This document shows, piece after piece, positions 18,563 to 27,327 of a stretch of 64,000 bases of DNA. Origin of the DNA: Oxalobacteraceae bacterium UBA6018. Its GTDB lineage: Bacteria > Pseudomonadota > Gammaproteobacteria > Burkholderiales > Burkholderiaceae_D. The position numbers and the translations under genes are program-made. The stretch spans positions 1 through 64,000 of the forward strand of contig DIZW01000129.1 of the NCBI GenBank assembly GCA_002428015.1, written 5' to 3'. The notes beneath the pieces are model-generated. The model saw only the letters and a list, made by a program, of their open reading frames with translations, did not search any database and had not been told where the DNA came from. The first letter of the stretch is position 1. Every line of letters starts with the position of its first letter.

Positions 18563-19930
18563 GTGACTGCCACCGTCTTACCCTGGCGCGAAAAATTCAG
18601 CTACGGCATCGCCGACATGGGGTTCAATTTCTATTGGACCAACATCTCGACCTTCCTGCTGATCTACTACACGGACGTGTTCGGCCTCTCCGCGGCCGCT
18701 GCGGCCTCGATGATGTTCATCATCAAGATCATCAACGCCTTTACCGACCCGCTGATCGGGGCCGCGGCCGACCGCACCACCAGCCGCTACGGCAAGTTCC
18801 GGCCCTACCTGCTGTGGGGCGCGCTGCCGCTGGCCGGCGCCGCCGTGCTGACCTACACCACGCCCGACCTGTCCGGCAACGGCAAGCTGCTGTGGGCCTA
18901 CGGGACCTACTTGCTGATGATGGTGTGCTACACCTGCGTCAACATCCCCTACAACGCCCTGTCCGGCGTGATGTCGAGCGATCCGCAGCAGCGCTCCGCC
19001 ATCAACGGCCTGCGCTTCATCTTCGCCTTCGTCGGCAGCACCCTGGTCACGGCGGCCACCCCGCTGCTGGTCAAGACGCTCGGCCACGGCGACGCGCGCC
19101 TGGGCTGGCAGCTGACCATGGCCCTGTGGGGCCTGGCCGCCACGGTGCTGTTCGCGCTGACCTTCTATCACACCCGCGAGCGCATCGCGCCGCCGCCCGG
19201 CCAGCACAACGCGGTGATGCAGGACATCCGCGACCTGTCGCGCAACCGCCCGTGGATGGCGCTGTTCGTGCTGGCGCTGATCATCATGGTCACCATCACC
19301 CTGCGCACCACCACCTCGGCCTACTACTTCAAGTACTACGTCGGGCGCCCCGAGCTGATGGCCAGCTTCGTGCCGGCCTACATGGTCGCCGCCAGCATCG
19401 GCGCCGCGCTGGCGCCCGTGCTGACCCGCTTCGTCGACAAGAAGCGCCTAATGATGATGCTCATGAGCGCCACCGCGATCATCTCCTGCCTGTTCTTCTT
19501 CATCCCCAAGGACCAGATCGCGCTGATGTACGCGCTGCAGATCGCGCTCGGCCTGGTGCTGGGGCCGAAGTCGCCGCTGGCGTTCTCGATGTACGCCGAC
19601 ACCGCCGACTACAATGAGTGGCGCACCGGGCGCCGCGCCACCGGCATGACCTTCGCCGCCGCCACCTTCTCGCAAAAGCTGGGCACCGCGGTCGCGGTGG
19701 CGGTGATCGGCGCCATCTTCACCGCGCTCGGCTACGTGCCCAACGCCACCCAGAGCAGCGGCTCCCAGGCCGGCATCGTCTGGCTGATGTCCTTCATCCC
19801 CGGCATGTTCGCGCTGCTGGCGGTGATCGTCATGTTTTTCTACGACCTGGACGCGCCCAAGCTGGCCCGCATCGAGGCCGACCTGCAGGCGCGCAAGTCG
19901 CCCCAGCCCACTACAACGGAGATGCCTTAA
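18563..19930 (+). CDS. GPH-family glycoside:cation symporter (MFS)
   Basis: A 455-residue, twelve-helix inner-membrane carrier of the glycoside-pentoside-hexuronide family (MelB-like), expected to import a disaccharide or glycoside with a cation. Family segments include YGIADMGFNFYW, the INAFTDPLIG loop with the conserved aspartate, the RYGKFRPYLLWG loop and the central YADTADYNEW motif. The GTG at 18563 is chosen because GAAAG lies upstream and the candidate -10 overlaps the alternative ATG at 18518. Its stop is followed directly by the GH94 start, so the two are translated together. The LacI-type operator upstream suggests sugar induction. Confidence 0.9.
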   Translation: MTATVLPWREKFSYGIADMGFNFYWTNISTFLLIYYTDVFGLSAAAAASMMFIIKIINAFTDPLIGAAADRTTSRYGKFRPYLLWGALPLAGAAVLTYTTPDLSGNGKLLWAYGTYLLMMVCYTCVNIPYNALSGVMSSDPQQRSAINGLRFIFAFVGSTLVTAATPLLVKTLGHGDARLGWQLTMALWGLAATVLFALTFYHTRERIAPPPGQHNAVMQDIRDLSRNRPWMALFVLALIIMVTITLRTTTSAYYFKYYVGRPELMASFVPAYMVAASIGAALAPVLTRFVDKKRLMMMLMSATAIISCLFFFIPKDQIALMYALQIALGLVLGPKSPLAFSMYADTADYNEWRTGRRATGMTFAAATFSQKLGTAVAVAVIGAIFTALGYVPNATQSSGSQAGIVWLMSFIPGMFALLAVIVMFFYDLDAPKLARIEADLQARKSPQPTTTEMP

Positions 19931-22291
19931 ATGCTACGCCCAACCGAGGATGGCAGCCGCTACGAGCTGCTGAGCCCCACCGCCATGCCGCAGGCGGCCG
20001 GCTTCCTGTGGAACCGCAAGATGATGATCCAGGTGACCTGCCGCGGCTACGCGGTGGCCCAGTTCATGCAGCCGGAACCGGCCAAGTACGCGCACGCGCC
20101 GAACATGGAGGCCAAGTCCTTCATGCAGCCGGAGCAGGCCTATTTCGCCCACCATCCGGGGCGCTTCGTGTACATCAAGGACGAGGACAGCGGCGAGCTG
20201 TTCTCGGTGCCGCACGAGCCGGTGCGGCGCCAGCCGGACAGCTTCACCTTCTCGGTGGGGAAAAGCGACCTGGCCTGGAGCGTCGAGCACCTGGGCCTGC
20301 GGGTCGAGCTGCGCCTGTCGCTGCCGACCGACGACGTGCTCGAGATGTGGGCGCTGAGCGTGACCAACCTGTCGGGCCGCGCGCGCAATATCAGCGTCAC
20401 GCCCTACTTCCCGATCGGGTACATGTCGTGGATGAACCAGTCGGGCGAATACCGCGCCGATTTGGGCGGCATTGTCGCCAGCAGCGTGACGCCGTACCAG
20501 AAGGTGGCCGACTACTTCAAGAACAAGAACCTGAAGGACAAGACCTTCTTCCTGTGCGAGACCGCGCCCGATTCGTGGGAAGTGAACCAGGCCGCGTTCG
20601 AGGGCGAGGGCGGCCTGCACGACCCGTCGGCCCTGCGCGCGGCCGCTCTGGCCAAGGGCGACGCGCGCTACGAGACCCCGGCCGCGGTGGTGCAGTACCG
20701 GCTGGCGCTGGAGGCCGGCGCGGTGGTGCGGCGGCGCTTCCTGTTCGGCCCGGCCTTCGACGACGCCGAGATCGCGCACCTGCGCGCCACCTACCTGAGC
20801 GAGCAGGCGTTCGCGCGCAGCGCCGCCGACTACGCCGACTACATCGCCGGCGGGCGCGGCGTGCTGCGCATCGCCACGCCCGACGCGGCGCTGGACAATT
20901 TCGTCAACCACTGGCTGCCGCGCCAGGTGTTCTACCACGGCGACGTGAACCGCCTGACCACCGATCCCCAGACCCGCAACTACCTGCAGGACAACATGGG
21001 CATGAGCTTCGTCAGGCCGGCCGTCATGCGCGCCGCCTTCCTGCACGCGCTCAGCCAGCAGGAGGAAAGCGGCGCCATGCCGGACGGGATCCTGCTGGCC
21101 GAAGGCGCCGAGCTCAAATACATCAACCAGGTGCCGCACACCGACCATTGCGTGTGGCTGCCGGTGTGCCTGCAGGCCTATCTGGACGAAACGGCCGATT
21201 ACGCGCTGCTTGATGAAATCGTTACCGACGCCGCCGGGCGCGGCCAGAGCGCGTTCGAGCGCGTCAGCCGCGCGATGGACTGGCTGCTGACCGAGCGCGA
21301 CGAGCGCGGCCTGTCCTTCATCGCCCAGGGCGACTGGTGCGACCCGATGAACATGGTCGGCTACCAGGGCCGCGGCGTGTCGGGCTGGCTGACGGTGGCG
21401 GCGGCCTACGCGCTGAACCTGTGGGCCGGCGTGTGCGAGCAGCTCGACCGGCCGGCGCCCGCGCAGCGCTTTCGCGCCGGCGCCGCCGCCATGAACGCGG
21501 CCGCCAACGAACACCTGTGGGACGGCGCCTGGTTCGCGCGCGGGATCACCGACGACAACGTCAAGTTCGGCATCAGCGCCGACATCGAGGGGCGCATCTA
21601 CCTGAACCCGCAAGCCTGGTCGATTTTGTCGGGCGCGGCCAGCGCCACCCAGCGCGCCAGCATGCTGGCCGAGGTCGAGGCGCAGCTCGAATCGCCCTAC
21701 GGCGTGACGATGTTCGCGCCCCCGTACAGCAAGATGCGCGACGACGTCGGCCGGGTCACCCAGAAGCATCCGGGGTCGGCCGAGAACGGGGCCGTATACA
21801 ACCACGCTGCGATCTTCTATATTTTCAGCCTGTACAGCATCGGCGAGACCGAGCGCGCCTTCAAGCTGCTGCGCCAGATGATCCCCGGCCCGGGCGAGGC
21901 CGATTACCTGCAGCGCGGCCAGATGCCGGTGTTCATTCCGAACTACTACCGCGGCGCCCAGCACGAGTATCCGCGCACGGCCGGGCGTTCGAGCCAGCTG
22001 TTCAACACCGGCACCGTGTCGTGGGTGTACCGCTGCTTCATCGAGGGCCTGTGCGGGGTCAAGGGCGACGCCGAGGGGCTGACGATCCACCCCAACCTGC
22101 CCGCCGCGTGGCCGGGCATGCAGGTCGAGCGCACGTTCCGGGGCGCGCAGTTCAGATTGAATATCCGGCGCGCCGCGGTGGGCGAAGTCCAGCTATGGCA
22201 GGCCGGGCGCATGCTGCCCGGCGCCAGGGTGAATGCGATTATCGAGGGGGACACCTATGACCTCGACGTATTATTACCGATGATGCAATGA
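19931..22291 (+). CDS. GH94-family glycoside phosphorylase (cellobiose/cellobionate phosphorylase-like)
   Basis: A 786-residue cytoplasmic phosphorylase that would split a beta-linked disaccharide with phosphate to glucose-1-phosphate and a second sugar or aldonic acid. The N-terminal beta-sandwich (about residues 1-280) is followed by an (alpha/alpha)6 barrel with the catalytic acid in the GDWCDPMNMVG segment (Asp468, with Asp471 nearby), the LNPQAWSILSG block, and the C-terminal phosphate-site region NGAVYNHAAIF and GTVSWVYRC. The length (786) and the DWCDP variant fit cellobionic-acid-type members as well as or better than classical cellobiose phosphorylases, but substrate is not proved. 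No signal peptide. It sits between the GPH symporter and the GH3 enzyme. Confidence 0.85.
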   Translation: MLRPTEDGSRYELLSPTAMPQAAGFLWNRKMMIQVTCRGYAVAQFMQPEPAKYAHAPNMEAKSFMQPEQAYFAHHPGRFVYIKDEDSGELFSVPHEPVRRQPDSFTFSVGKSDLAWSVEHLGLRVELRLSLPTDDVLEMWALSVTNLSGRARNISVTPYFPIGYMSWMNQSGEYRADLGGIVASSVTPYQKVADYFKNKNLKDKTFFLCETAPDSWEVNQAAFEGEGGLHDPSALRAAALAKGDARYETPAAVVQYRLALEAGAVVRRRFLFGPAFDDAEIAHLRATYLSEQAFARSAADYADYIAGGRGVLRIATPDAALDNFVNHWLPRQVFYHGDVNRLTTDPQTRNYLQDNMGMSFVRPAVMRAAFLHALSQQEESGAMPDGILLAEGAELKYINQVPHTDHCVWLPVCLQAYLDETADYALLDEIVTDAAGRGQSAFERVSRAMDWLLTERDERGLSFIAQGDWCDPMNMVGYQGRGVSGWLTVAAAYALNLWAGVCEQLDRPAPAQRFRAGAAAMNAAANEHLWDGAWFARGITDDNVKFGISADIEGRIYLNPQAWSILSGAASATQRASMLAEVEAQLESPYGVTMFAPPYSKMRDDVGRVTQKHPGSAENGAVYNHAAIFYIFSLYSIGETERAFKLLRQMIPGPGEADYLQRGQMPVFIPNYYRGAQHEYPRTAGRSSQLFNTGTVSWVYRCFIEGLCGVKGDAEGLTIHPNLPAAWPGMQVERTFRGAQFRLNIRRAAVGEVQLWQAGRMLPGARVNAIIEGDTYDLDVLLPMMQ

Positions 22292-22347
22292 GTTCTTTTA
22301 TAACGATGGCGACGGAAGGATCGAAAATGAAAACCAAGGGAGACAAG

Positions 22348-24534
22348 ATGAACAAACGTTGGGCGATGGCCTTGTCGGCCGCGCTGTGCACCCAGTTCGC
22401 GCAGCTGGCGCTGGCGGCCGAAGCCGGCCCGGACGAGCGGGCCGCCAAGGCGGTGGCCGCGATGACCATGGACGAGAAGATCCAGACCGTGTTCGGCTAC
22501 TTCTCGACCGACTTCAAGGGCACCCCGAAGCCGAAGGACGGCGTGCCCAACTCGGCCGGCTTCGTCCAGGGCATAGCGCGGCTCGGCATTCCGCACCAGC
22601 AGCTGACCGACGCCGGCGTCGGCGTGGCGACCCAGCGCTCGGACAAGCCGCGCGAGCGCACCTCGCTGCCGGCCGGGATCCTGACCGCGGCGACCTGGAA
22701 TCCGCAGCTCGGCTTCGCCGGCGGCGCCATGATCGGCAGCGAGGCGCGCCTGTCGGGCGAGAACGTGATGCTGGCCGGCGGCGTGAACCTGACGCGCGAC
22801 GCGCGCAACGGCCGTAACTTCGAATACGGCGGCGAAGACCCGCTGCTGGCCGGTACCATGGTCGGCGAACAGATCCGCGGCATCCAGTCCAACCACATCA
22901 TCGCCACCGTCAAGCACTACGCCTTCAACGACCAGGAGACCGGGCGCAATATCCTCGACGTGAAGATCGCCGACGCCGCGGGCCGCATGTCGGACCTGCT
23001 GGCCTTCCAGATCGCCATCGAAAAGGGCGATCCCGGCTCCGTGATGTGCTCCTACAACCGGGTCAACGGCGACTACGCCTGCGAGAACGACTACCTGCTC
23101 AACCAGGTCCTCAAGCGCGACTGGGGCTACAAGGGCTACGTGATGTCGGACTGGGGCGCGACCCACTCGACCATCCCGGCCGCGCTGCGCGGCCTGGACC
23201 AGCAGTCCGGCTGGCCGTTCGACCTGTCGCCTTATTTTAACGGCGCGCTCAAGGAAGCCGTGATCGACGGCCACGTGCCGGAGAAGCGCCTGGACGACAT
23301 GGCGCGCCGCGTCCTGCGCAGCATGTACGCCAACGGCCTGATGGAGCACCCGGTCAAGATCGAAGGCGAGAAGATCGACCTGGCCGCCAACGGCAAGGTG
23401 TCGCAGGCCGACGCCGAGGAAGGCATCGTCCTGCTGAAGAACCAGGACCGCCTGCTGCCGCTGGCGAACACCTACAAGACCATCGCCATCATCGGCGGCC
23501 ATGCCGACGTGGGCGTGCTCTCCGGTGGCGGCTCGGCCCAGGTGTATCCGGTCGGCGGCTCGCCGGTGGCCAACGAAGGTCCGGACGGCTTCCCCGGCCC
23601 GACCGTGTACCTGCCGTCCTCGCCGCTCAAGGCGCTGGCCGCGCGCATGCACGCCAAGTTCGTCTACATCGACGGCAAGGACGCCGCCGCCGCCGCCAAG
23701 CTGGCCGCCGCGAGCGACCTGGCGATCGTGTTCGCGACCCAGTGGACCGCCGAAAGCGTCGACCAGAAGAACCTGGCCCTGCCGAACAACCAGGACGTCA
23801 CCATCGGCGCGGTCGCCGCGGCCAATCCGCACACCGTGGTGGTGCTGGAAACCGGCTCGCCGGTGACCATGCCCTGGCTGAAGAACGTGGGCGCCGTGGT
23901 TGAGGCGTGGTTCCCGGGCAGTAACGGCGGCGAGGCGATCGCGCGCGTGCTGACCGGCGAGGTCGACGCCTCCGGCCGCCTGCCGGCCACCTTCCCGATG
24001 TCCGAGGCGCAGCTGCCGCGTCCGGCCATCGATGGCACCGGCCTGGGCGAGCACCAGCGCTTCTCGGTCGACTACAACATCGAAGGCGCGGCGGTCGGCT
24101 ACAAGTGGTTCGAGAAGAAGGGCTTGAAGCCCCTGTTCGCGTTCGGCCACGGCCTGTCGTACACCACCTTCACCTACGCCGACCTGAAGGCTGCGCCGAA
24201 GGACGGCAGCCTGGCGGTGTCGTTCAAGGTCACCAACAGCGGCGCGCGTGACGGCAAGGCCGTGCCGCAGGTGTACGTGTCGAAGGTCGGCGGCGGCTGG
24301 GAAGCGCCGAAGCGCCTGGGCGGCTGGGACAAGCTGGCGCTCAAGGCCGGCGAGAGCCGCGTGGCGCAGGTGGCGGTCGATTCGCGCACCCTGGCCGTGT
24401 TCGACGCCAAGGCGCGCAAGTGGAAGATCGCCGGCGGCGACTACATCGTGACCCTGGCCCAGGCCTCGGACGCACCTGTGTCCACGGTCAAGGTGCACGT
24501 GGCCGCGCGCGAGTTCGCGCCAGGCGGGCATTAA
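22348..24534 (+). CDS. Exported GH3 beta-glucosidase
   Basis: A 728-residue glycoside hydrolase with a signal peptide (about residues 1-25, ending LALAAEA). The GH3 N-terminal barrel carries the substrate-binding KHYAFNDQE block and the nucleophile Asp268 in YVMSDWGATHS. The second alpha/beta domain (LLKNQDRLLPL) and a fibronectin III-like C-terminal domain (VSFKVTNSGARDGKAVPQVYV) follow. The ATG at 22348 is preferred because GGGAGA lies just upstream; in-frame ATGs at 22288 (overlapping the GH94 stop as ATGA) and 22327 also exist. It likely releases glucose from short beta-glucosides outside the cytoplasm, complementing the phosphorylase inside. A strong terminator follows. Confidence 0.92.
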   Translation: MNKRWAMALSAALCTQFAQLALAAEAGPDERAAKAVAAMTMDEKIQTVFGYFSTDFKGTPKPKDGVPNSAGFVQGIARLGIPHQQLTDAGVGVATQRSDKPRERTSLPAGILTAATWNPQLGFAGGAMIGSEARLSGENVMLAGGVNLTRDARNGRNFEYGGEDPLLAGTMVGEQIRGIQSNHIIATVKHYAFNDQETGRNILDVKIADAAGRMSDLLAFQIAIEKGDPGSVMCSYNRVNGDYACENDYLLNQVLKRDWGYKGYVMSDWGATHSTIPAALRGLDQQSGWPFDLSPYFNGALKEAVIDGHVPEKRLDDMARRVLRSMYANGLMEHPVKIEGEKIDLAANGKVSQADAEEGIVLLKNQDRLLPLANTYKTIAIIGGHADVGVLSGGGSAQVYPVGGSPVANEGPDGFPGPTVYLPSSPLKALAARMHAKFVYIDGKDAAAAAKLAAASDLAIVFATQWTAESVDQKNLALPNNQDVTIGAVAAANPHTVVVLETGSPVTMPWLKNVGAVVEAWFPGSNGGEAIARVLTGEVDASGRLPATFPMSEAQLPRPAIDGTGLGEHQRFSVDYNIEGAAVGYKWFEKKGLKPLFAFGHGLSYTTFTYADLKAAPKDGSLAVSFKVTNSGARDGKAVPQVYVSKVGGGWEAPKRLGGWDKLALKAGESRVAQVAVDSRTLAVFDAKARKWKIAGGDYIVTLAQASDAPVSTVKVHVAAREFAPGGH

Positions 24535-24566
24535 GCGAAAACCGGAGCGCCGATGGCGTTCCGCGG

Positions 24567-24606
24567 AGCGCGCCGGGCGTCGTCGACGCCGGCGCGCTTT
24601 TTTTTT
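24567..24606 (+). terminator. Strong rho-independent terminator after the GH3 gene
   Basis: Arms AGCGCGCCGG-GCGTC and GACGC-CGGCGCGCT pair over about 14 bp with one bulged G and a 3-nt loop, followed by nine T. It ends the GPH-GH94-GH3 transcript and overlaps the stop of the convergent LacI gene by 2 nt. Confidence 0.9.
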
Positions 24607-25633
24607 AGGCGCTCTCGCGTGCCATCAAGGTGAAGCCCAGGTCGATCCGGGTGACGGCCGGACGGCGTCCGTCGATGACCGCGCGCAGCAGCGTGGCCGC
24701 TTCGAAGCCGACCTGGTAGCGCGGCGTGCTGATGGTCGTCACCGACGGCTTCATCCAGGCCGACGCCGGCAGGTCGTTGAAGCCGCAGATGGCCAGCTGC
24801 TCGGGCACCGCGATGCCGCGCCGCTGGCACTGGTAGATGGCGCCGTGCGCGAGGTCGTCGTTGCAGCAGAAGATGGCGTCGCAATCGGGCGCCTTGGCCA
24901 GCATGCGGCCCAGCAGCTCGGCCCCCAGCGCGATGCTGGACGCTTCCGGCACCATCAATTCCAGGCGCGGATCGGCCAGGCCGGCCTCCTGCATGGCCTT
25001 GCGGTAGCCGGCCGCGCGCGCCAAGGTGCGCTCGTCGAGCTGGGCGCCGATGAAGGCGATGCGGCGGCGGCCTCGCTCGATCAGGTAGCGCGTCATCGTG
25101 TAGCCGGCGTCGAGCTGGGAAAAGCCCACCGACAGCTGGGCCGGATCGCTGGCCAGGTCCATCATCGATACCACCGGCACCCCGGAGCCGGCCAGCAGCT
25201 GCTCGACGCGCGGGCTGTGGGTCAGGCCGGACAGCAGGATCCCGTCCGGGTTCGACTGCAGGTAGGTGCCGAGCAGCTTCTCCTCCTCCGCGTCCGAGTA
25301 GCGCGTATTGCCGATCAGGAGCTGGTAATTGGCCGTGTCGACCACGGTCTGGATACCGTCGAGCACGGCGTTGAACACCACGTTCGACAGCGAAGGCACC
25401 AGCACCACGATGATGTTGGACTGGCGCGAGGCGAGCGCGCGGGCGGCGCGGTTGGGCACGTAGCCGAGCACGTTGACGGCCAGCGCGACGCGCGCGCGCA
25501 CCAGGTCCGACACCAGCTCCGGCTGGTTAAGCGCCCGCGACGCGGTCATGGTGGACACGCCGGCGTGCGCGGCCACGGCCGCGAGGGTGGTACGTCCGCT
25601 TGCGCGGCTCTTGGTGCTGCCCGTTTTGCTCAT
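24605..25633 (-). CDS. LacI family transcriptional regulator
   Basis: A 342-residue repressor with an N-terminal helix-turn-helix (TLAAVAAHAGVSTMTASRAL, residues 16-35), a hinge around LGYVPNRAARAL, and a periplasmic-binding-protein-like sensor domain with the IFCCNDDLAHGA and ICGFNDLP segments. The start is the ATG at 25633; the frame is open further upstream without better starts. It is convergent with the beta-glucoside operon, whose promoter has a LacI-type palindrome. Its effector is probably a beta-glucoside or derived sugar acid (inference). Confidence 0.92.
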   Translation of the reverse strand: MSKTGSTKSRASGRTTLAAVAAHAGVSTMTASRALNQPELVSDLVRARVALAVNVLGYVPNRAARALASRQSNIIVVLVPSLSNVVFNAVLDGIQTVVDTANYQLLIGNTRYSDAEEEKLLGTYLQSNPDGILLSGLTHSPRVEQLLAGSGVPVVSMMDLASDPAQLSVGFSQLDAGYTMTRYLIERGRRRIAFIGAQLDERTLARAAGYRKAMQEAGLADPRLELMVPEASSIALGAELLGRMLAKAPDCDAIFCCNDDLAHGAIYQCQRRGIAVPEQLAICGFNDLPASAWMKPSVTTISTPRYQVGFEAATLLRAVIDGRRPAVTRIDLGFTLMARESA

Positions 25634-25808
25634 GTGTTTCAGCGAGTAGGAACTACAAATAGAGAAGTAGGATTTTGCCATGCTGTTGACTAAATGTCCG
25701 CATGGAAAATTGAATTTATGTTCTTGTGTGAGTTCACGCACAGAACAGATGGGGTACAAACCTTAAAGTAGGGCTGTCTCTTTCAGGACATCCCTAGTTT
25801 TGGACTTC

Positions 25809-25838
25809 GCCCGCTCTCATACAGCGGGCATTTTTTTT
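25809..25838 (+). terminator. Orphan plus-strand intrinsic terminator
   Basis: GCCCGCT (25809-25815) and AGCGGGC (25823-25829) form a 7-bp stem with a 7-nt loop, followed by A and eight T. Both neighbouring genes run on the minus strand, so no annotated gene uses this terminator. On the minus strand it has no T-tract after the stem. A short unannotated plus-strand transcript from the 25640-25800 region is possible. Confidence 0.75.
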
Positions 25839-25866
25839 GGCCGCGCGCCGCCCGTGTATTGACAGC

Positions 25867-27327
25867 TCAGCGCGCGCGGGCGCCCTCGGCGGCGCCGTTC
25901 TCCCAGCCGCCGCCCAGGGCCAGGAACAGGGTCGCCTGGTCGGCCGCCAGCGCCGTCTCGGACGCGGCCAGGGCCGTCTGCGCCTGCACCAGGGTGCGCT
26001 GGGCGTCGAGCGCGCTGAAGGAGTCGCCGCGGCCCAGGCGCAGCAGGGTGGCGGACTGGCTGGCCGCCAGCGTGCTCTGGCGCAGCGCGGCCGTCAGCGC
26101 CGCGTTGCGGTCCAACTCGCGCGCGTACACGGTCAGCGCGCTCTCGGTCTCGCGCAGGGCGTTGAGCACGGTCGCGTCGAAGCGCGCCAGCGCCGCAGCC
26201 GTGCCCGCCTCGGCCTGGGCGATGTGTACCCGCGCCGCGCTGGTGGCCGGCAGGTTCCACGAGATCAGCGGTCCTAGCCCGAAGTGGAAGGTGTTGGACT
26301 CGCCGATGCCGGGAATCATGCCGATGCTGCCGGCCGACACGCCCAACTGAATGCTCGGATACAGCTCGGCGGTGGCCACGCCGATGCGCGCGGTGGCGCC
26401 GGCCAGCAGGCGCTCGGCCTGGCGGATGTCGGGACGGCGCCGCAGCAGGGCCGCGCCGTCGCCCACGGGAATGGCGGCGGCCACGCGTGGCGGCGTTTCG
26501 CACCTGGCCACCTCGGCCGGGAAGTTGCCCGGCACTTCGCCGGTCAGCACCGCCAGCCGGTACAGGGCCGTGCGGCGGCGCGCCTGCAGCGGCGGCAGCG
26601 CCGCGCGCAGCAGCTCAAGCTGGCTTTGCGCGCGGCTGTTGTCGAGCGCGGTGCCGCGCCCCAGCTTCACGCGGCGCGCGGTCAGCTCGGCGAAGCGGCC
26701 CTGCACCTCGACCAGATGCTGGGCCACTTTGATCTCGTTGCCGGCCGAGCAGGCGTCGGCGTAGGCGCGGGTGGTGTCGGCGGCCACGATCACATGGGCC
26801 AGGTCGGCCGCCGCCTGGGCCGCCTCGGTGTCGGCCTCGGCCCCCTCGATGGCGCGCTTGAGCTTGCCGAACAGGTCGACCTGGTAGCCCACCTTCACCT
26901 CGGCGCTGTACAAGCCCATGTTGGGCAGGGTCTCCGGCAGGGCCAGCGAGGCGCCGGCGATGCGGCCGTAGCCGGGCGCGGCGTTCATCTCCACCTCGGG
27001 CCGCTTCTTTTCCTCGACCTCGCTCAGCACCGCGCGGCTGCGCGCCAGATTGGCCGCCGCCACGCGCAGGTCGGCGTTGGCGGCGAAGGCCTTGGCCACC
27101 AGCGCGTCCAGGGTGCGGTCCTGGTACAGATGCCACCACTGGTCCGGTAGCGGCGCCGACTGGAAGGCTGGCGCGCTGGCGCTGGCGAACGGCGCGGCCG
27201 CGGCGGGCCGCCGCACCACCGCCTGTGCCGGCACCTGGTAGTTCGGGCCGAAGGTGCTGCAGGCGGCCAGCGCGGCGGCCAGCGCCGCGCCGGCCAGTTT
27301 GCTGGCGTGGGATTGGAGCCGGTTCAT
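25867..27327 (-). CDS. Efflux outer-membrane factor lipoprotein (NodT/OprM family)
   Basis: A 486-residue TolC-like channel protein completing a tripartite pump. The signal peptide ends in a lipobox, LAAC (Cys22), followed by the family beginning GPNYQVP. Two outer-membrane-efflux repeats give long coiled coils; LLRRRPDIRQAERLLAGA (about residue 310) is the usual family motif. The ATG overlaps the HlyD stop as ATGA, so it is the last gene of the FUSC efflux operon. No intrinsic terminator is evident on its strand. Confidence 0.93.
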   Translation of the reverse strand: MNRLQSHASKLAGAALAAALAACSTFGPNYQVPAQAVVRRPAAAAPFASASAPAFQSAPLPDQWWHLYQDRTLDALVAKAFAANADLRVAAANLARSRAVLSEVEEKKRPEVEMNAAPGYGRIAGASLALPETLPNMGLYSAEVKVGYQVDLFGKLKRAIEGAEADTEAAQAAADLAHVIVAADTTRAYADACSAGNEIKVAQHLVEVQGRFAELTARRVKLGRGTALDNSRAQSQLELLRAALPPLQARRRTALYRLAVLTGEVPGNFPAEVARCETPPRVAAAIPVGDGAALLRRRPDIRQAERLLAGATARIGVATAELYPSIQLGVSAGSIGMIPGIGESNTFHFGLGPLISWNLPATSAARVHIAQAEAGTAAALARFDATVLNALRETESALTVYARELDRNAALTAALRQSTLAASQSATLLRLGRGDSFSALDAQRTLVQAQTALAASETALAADQATLFLALGGGWENGAAEGARAR

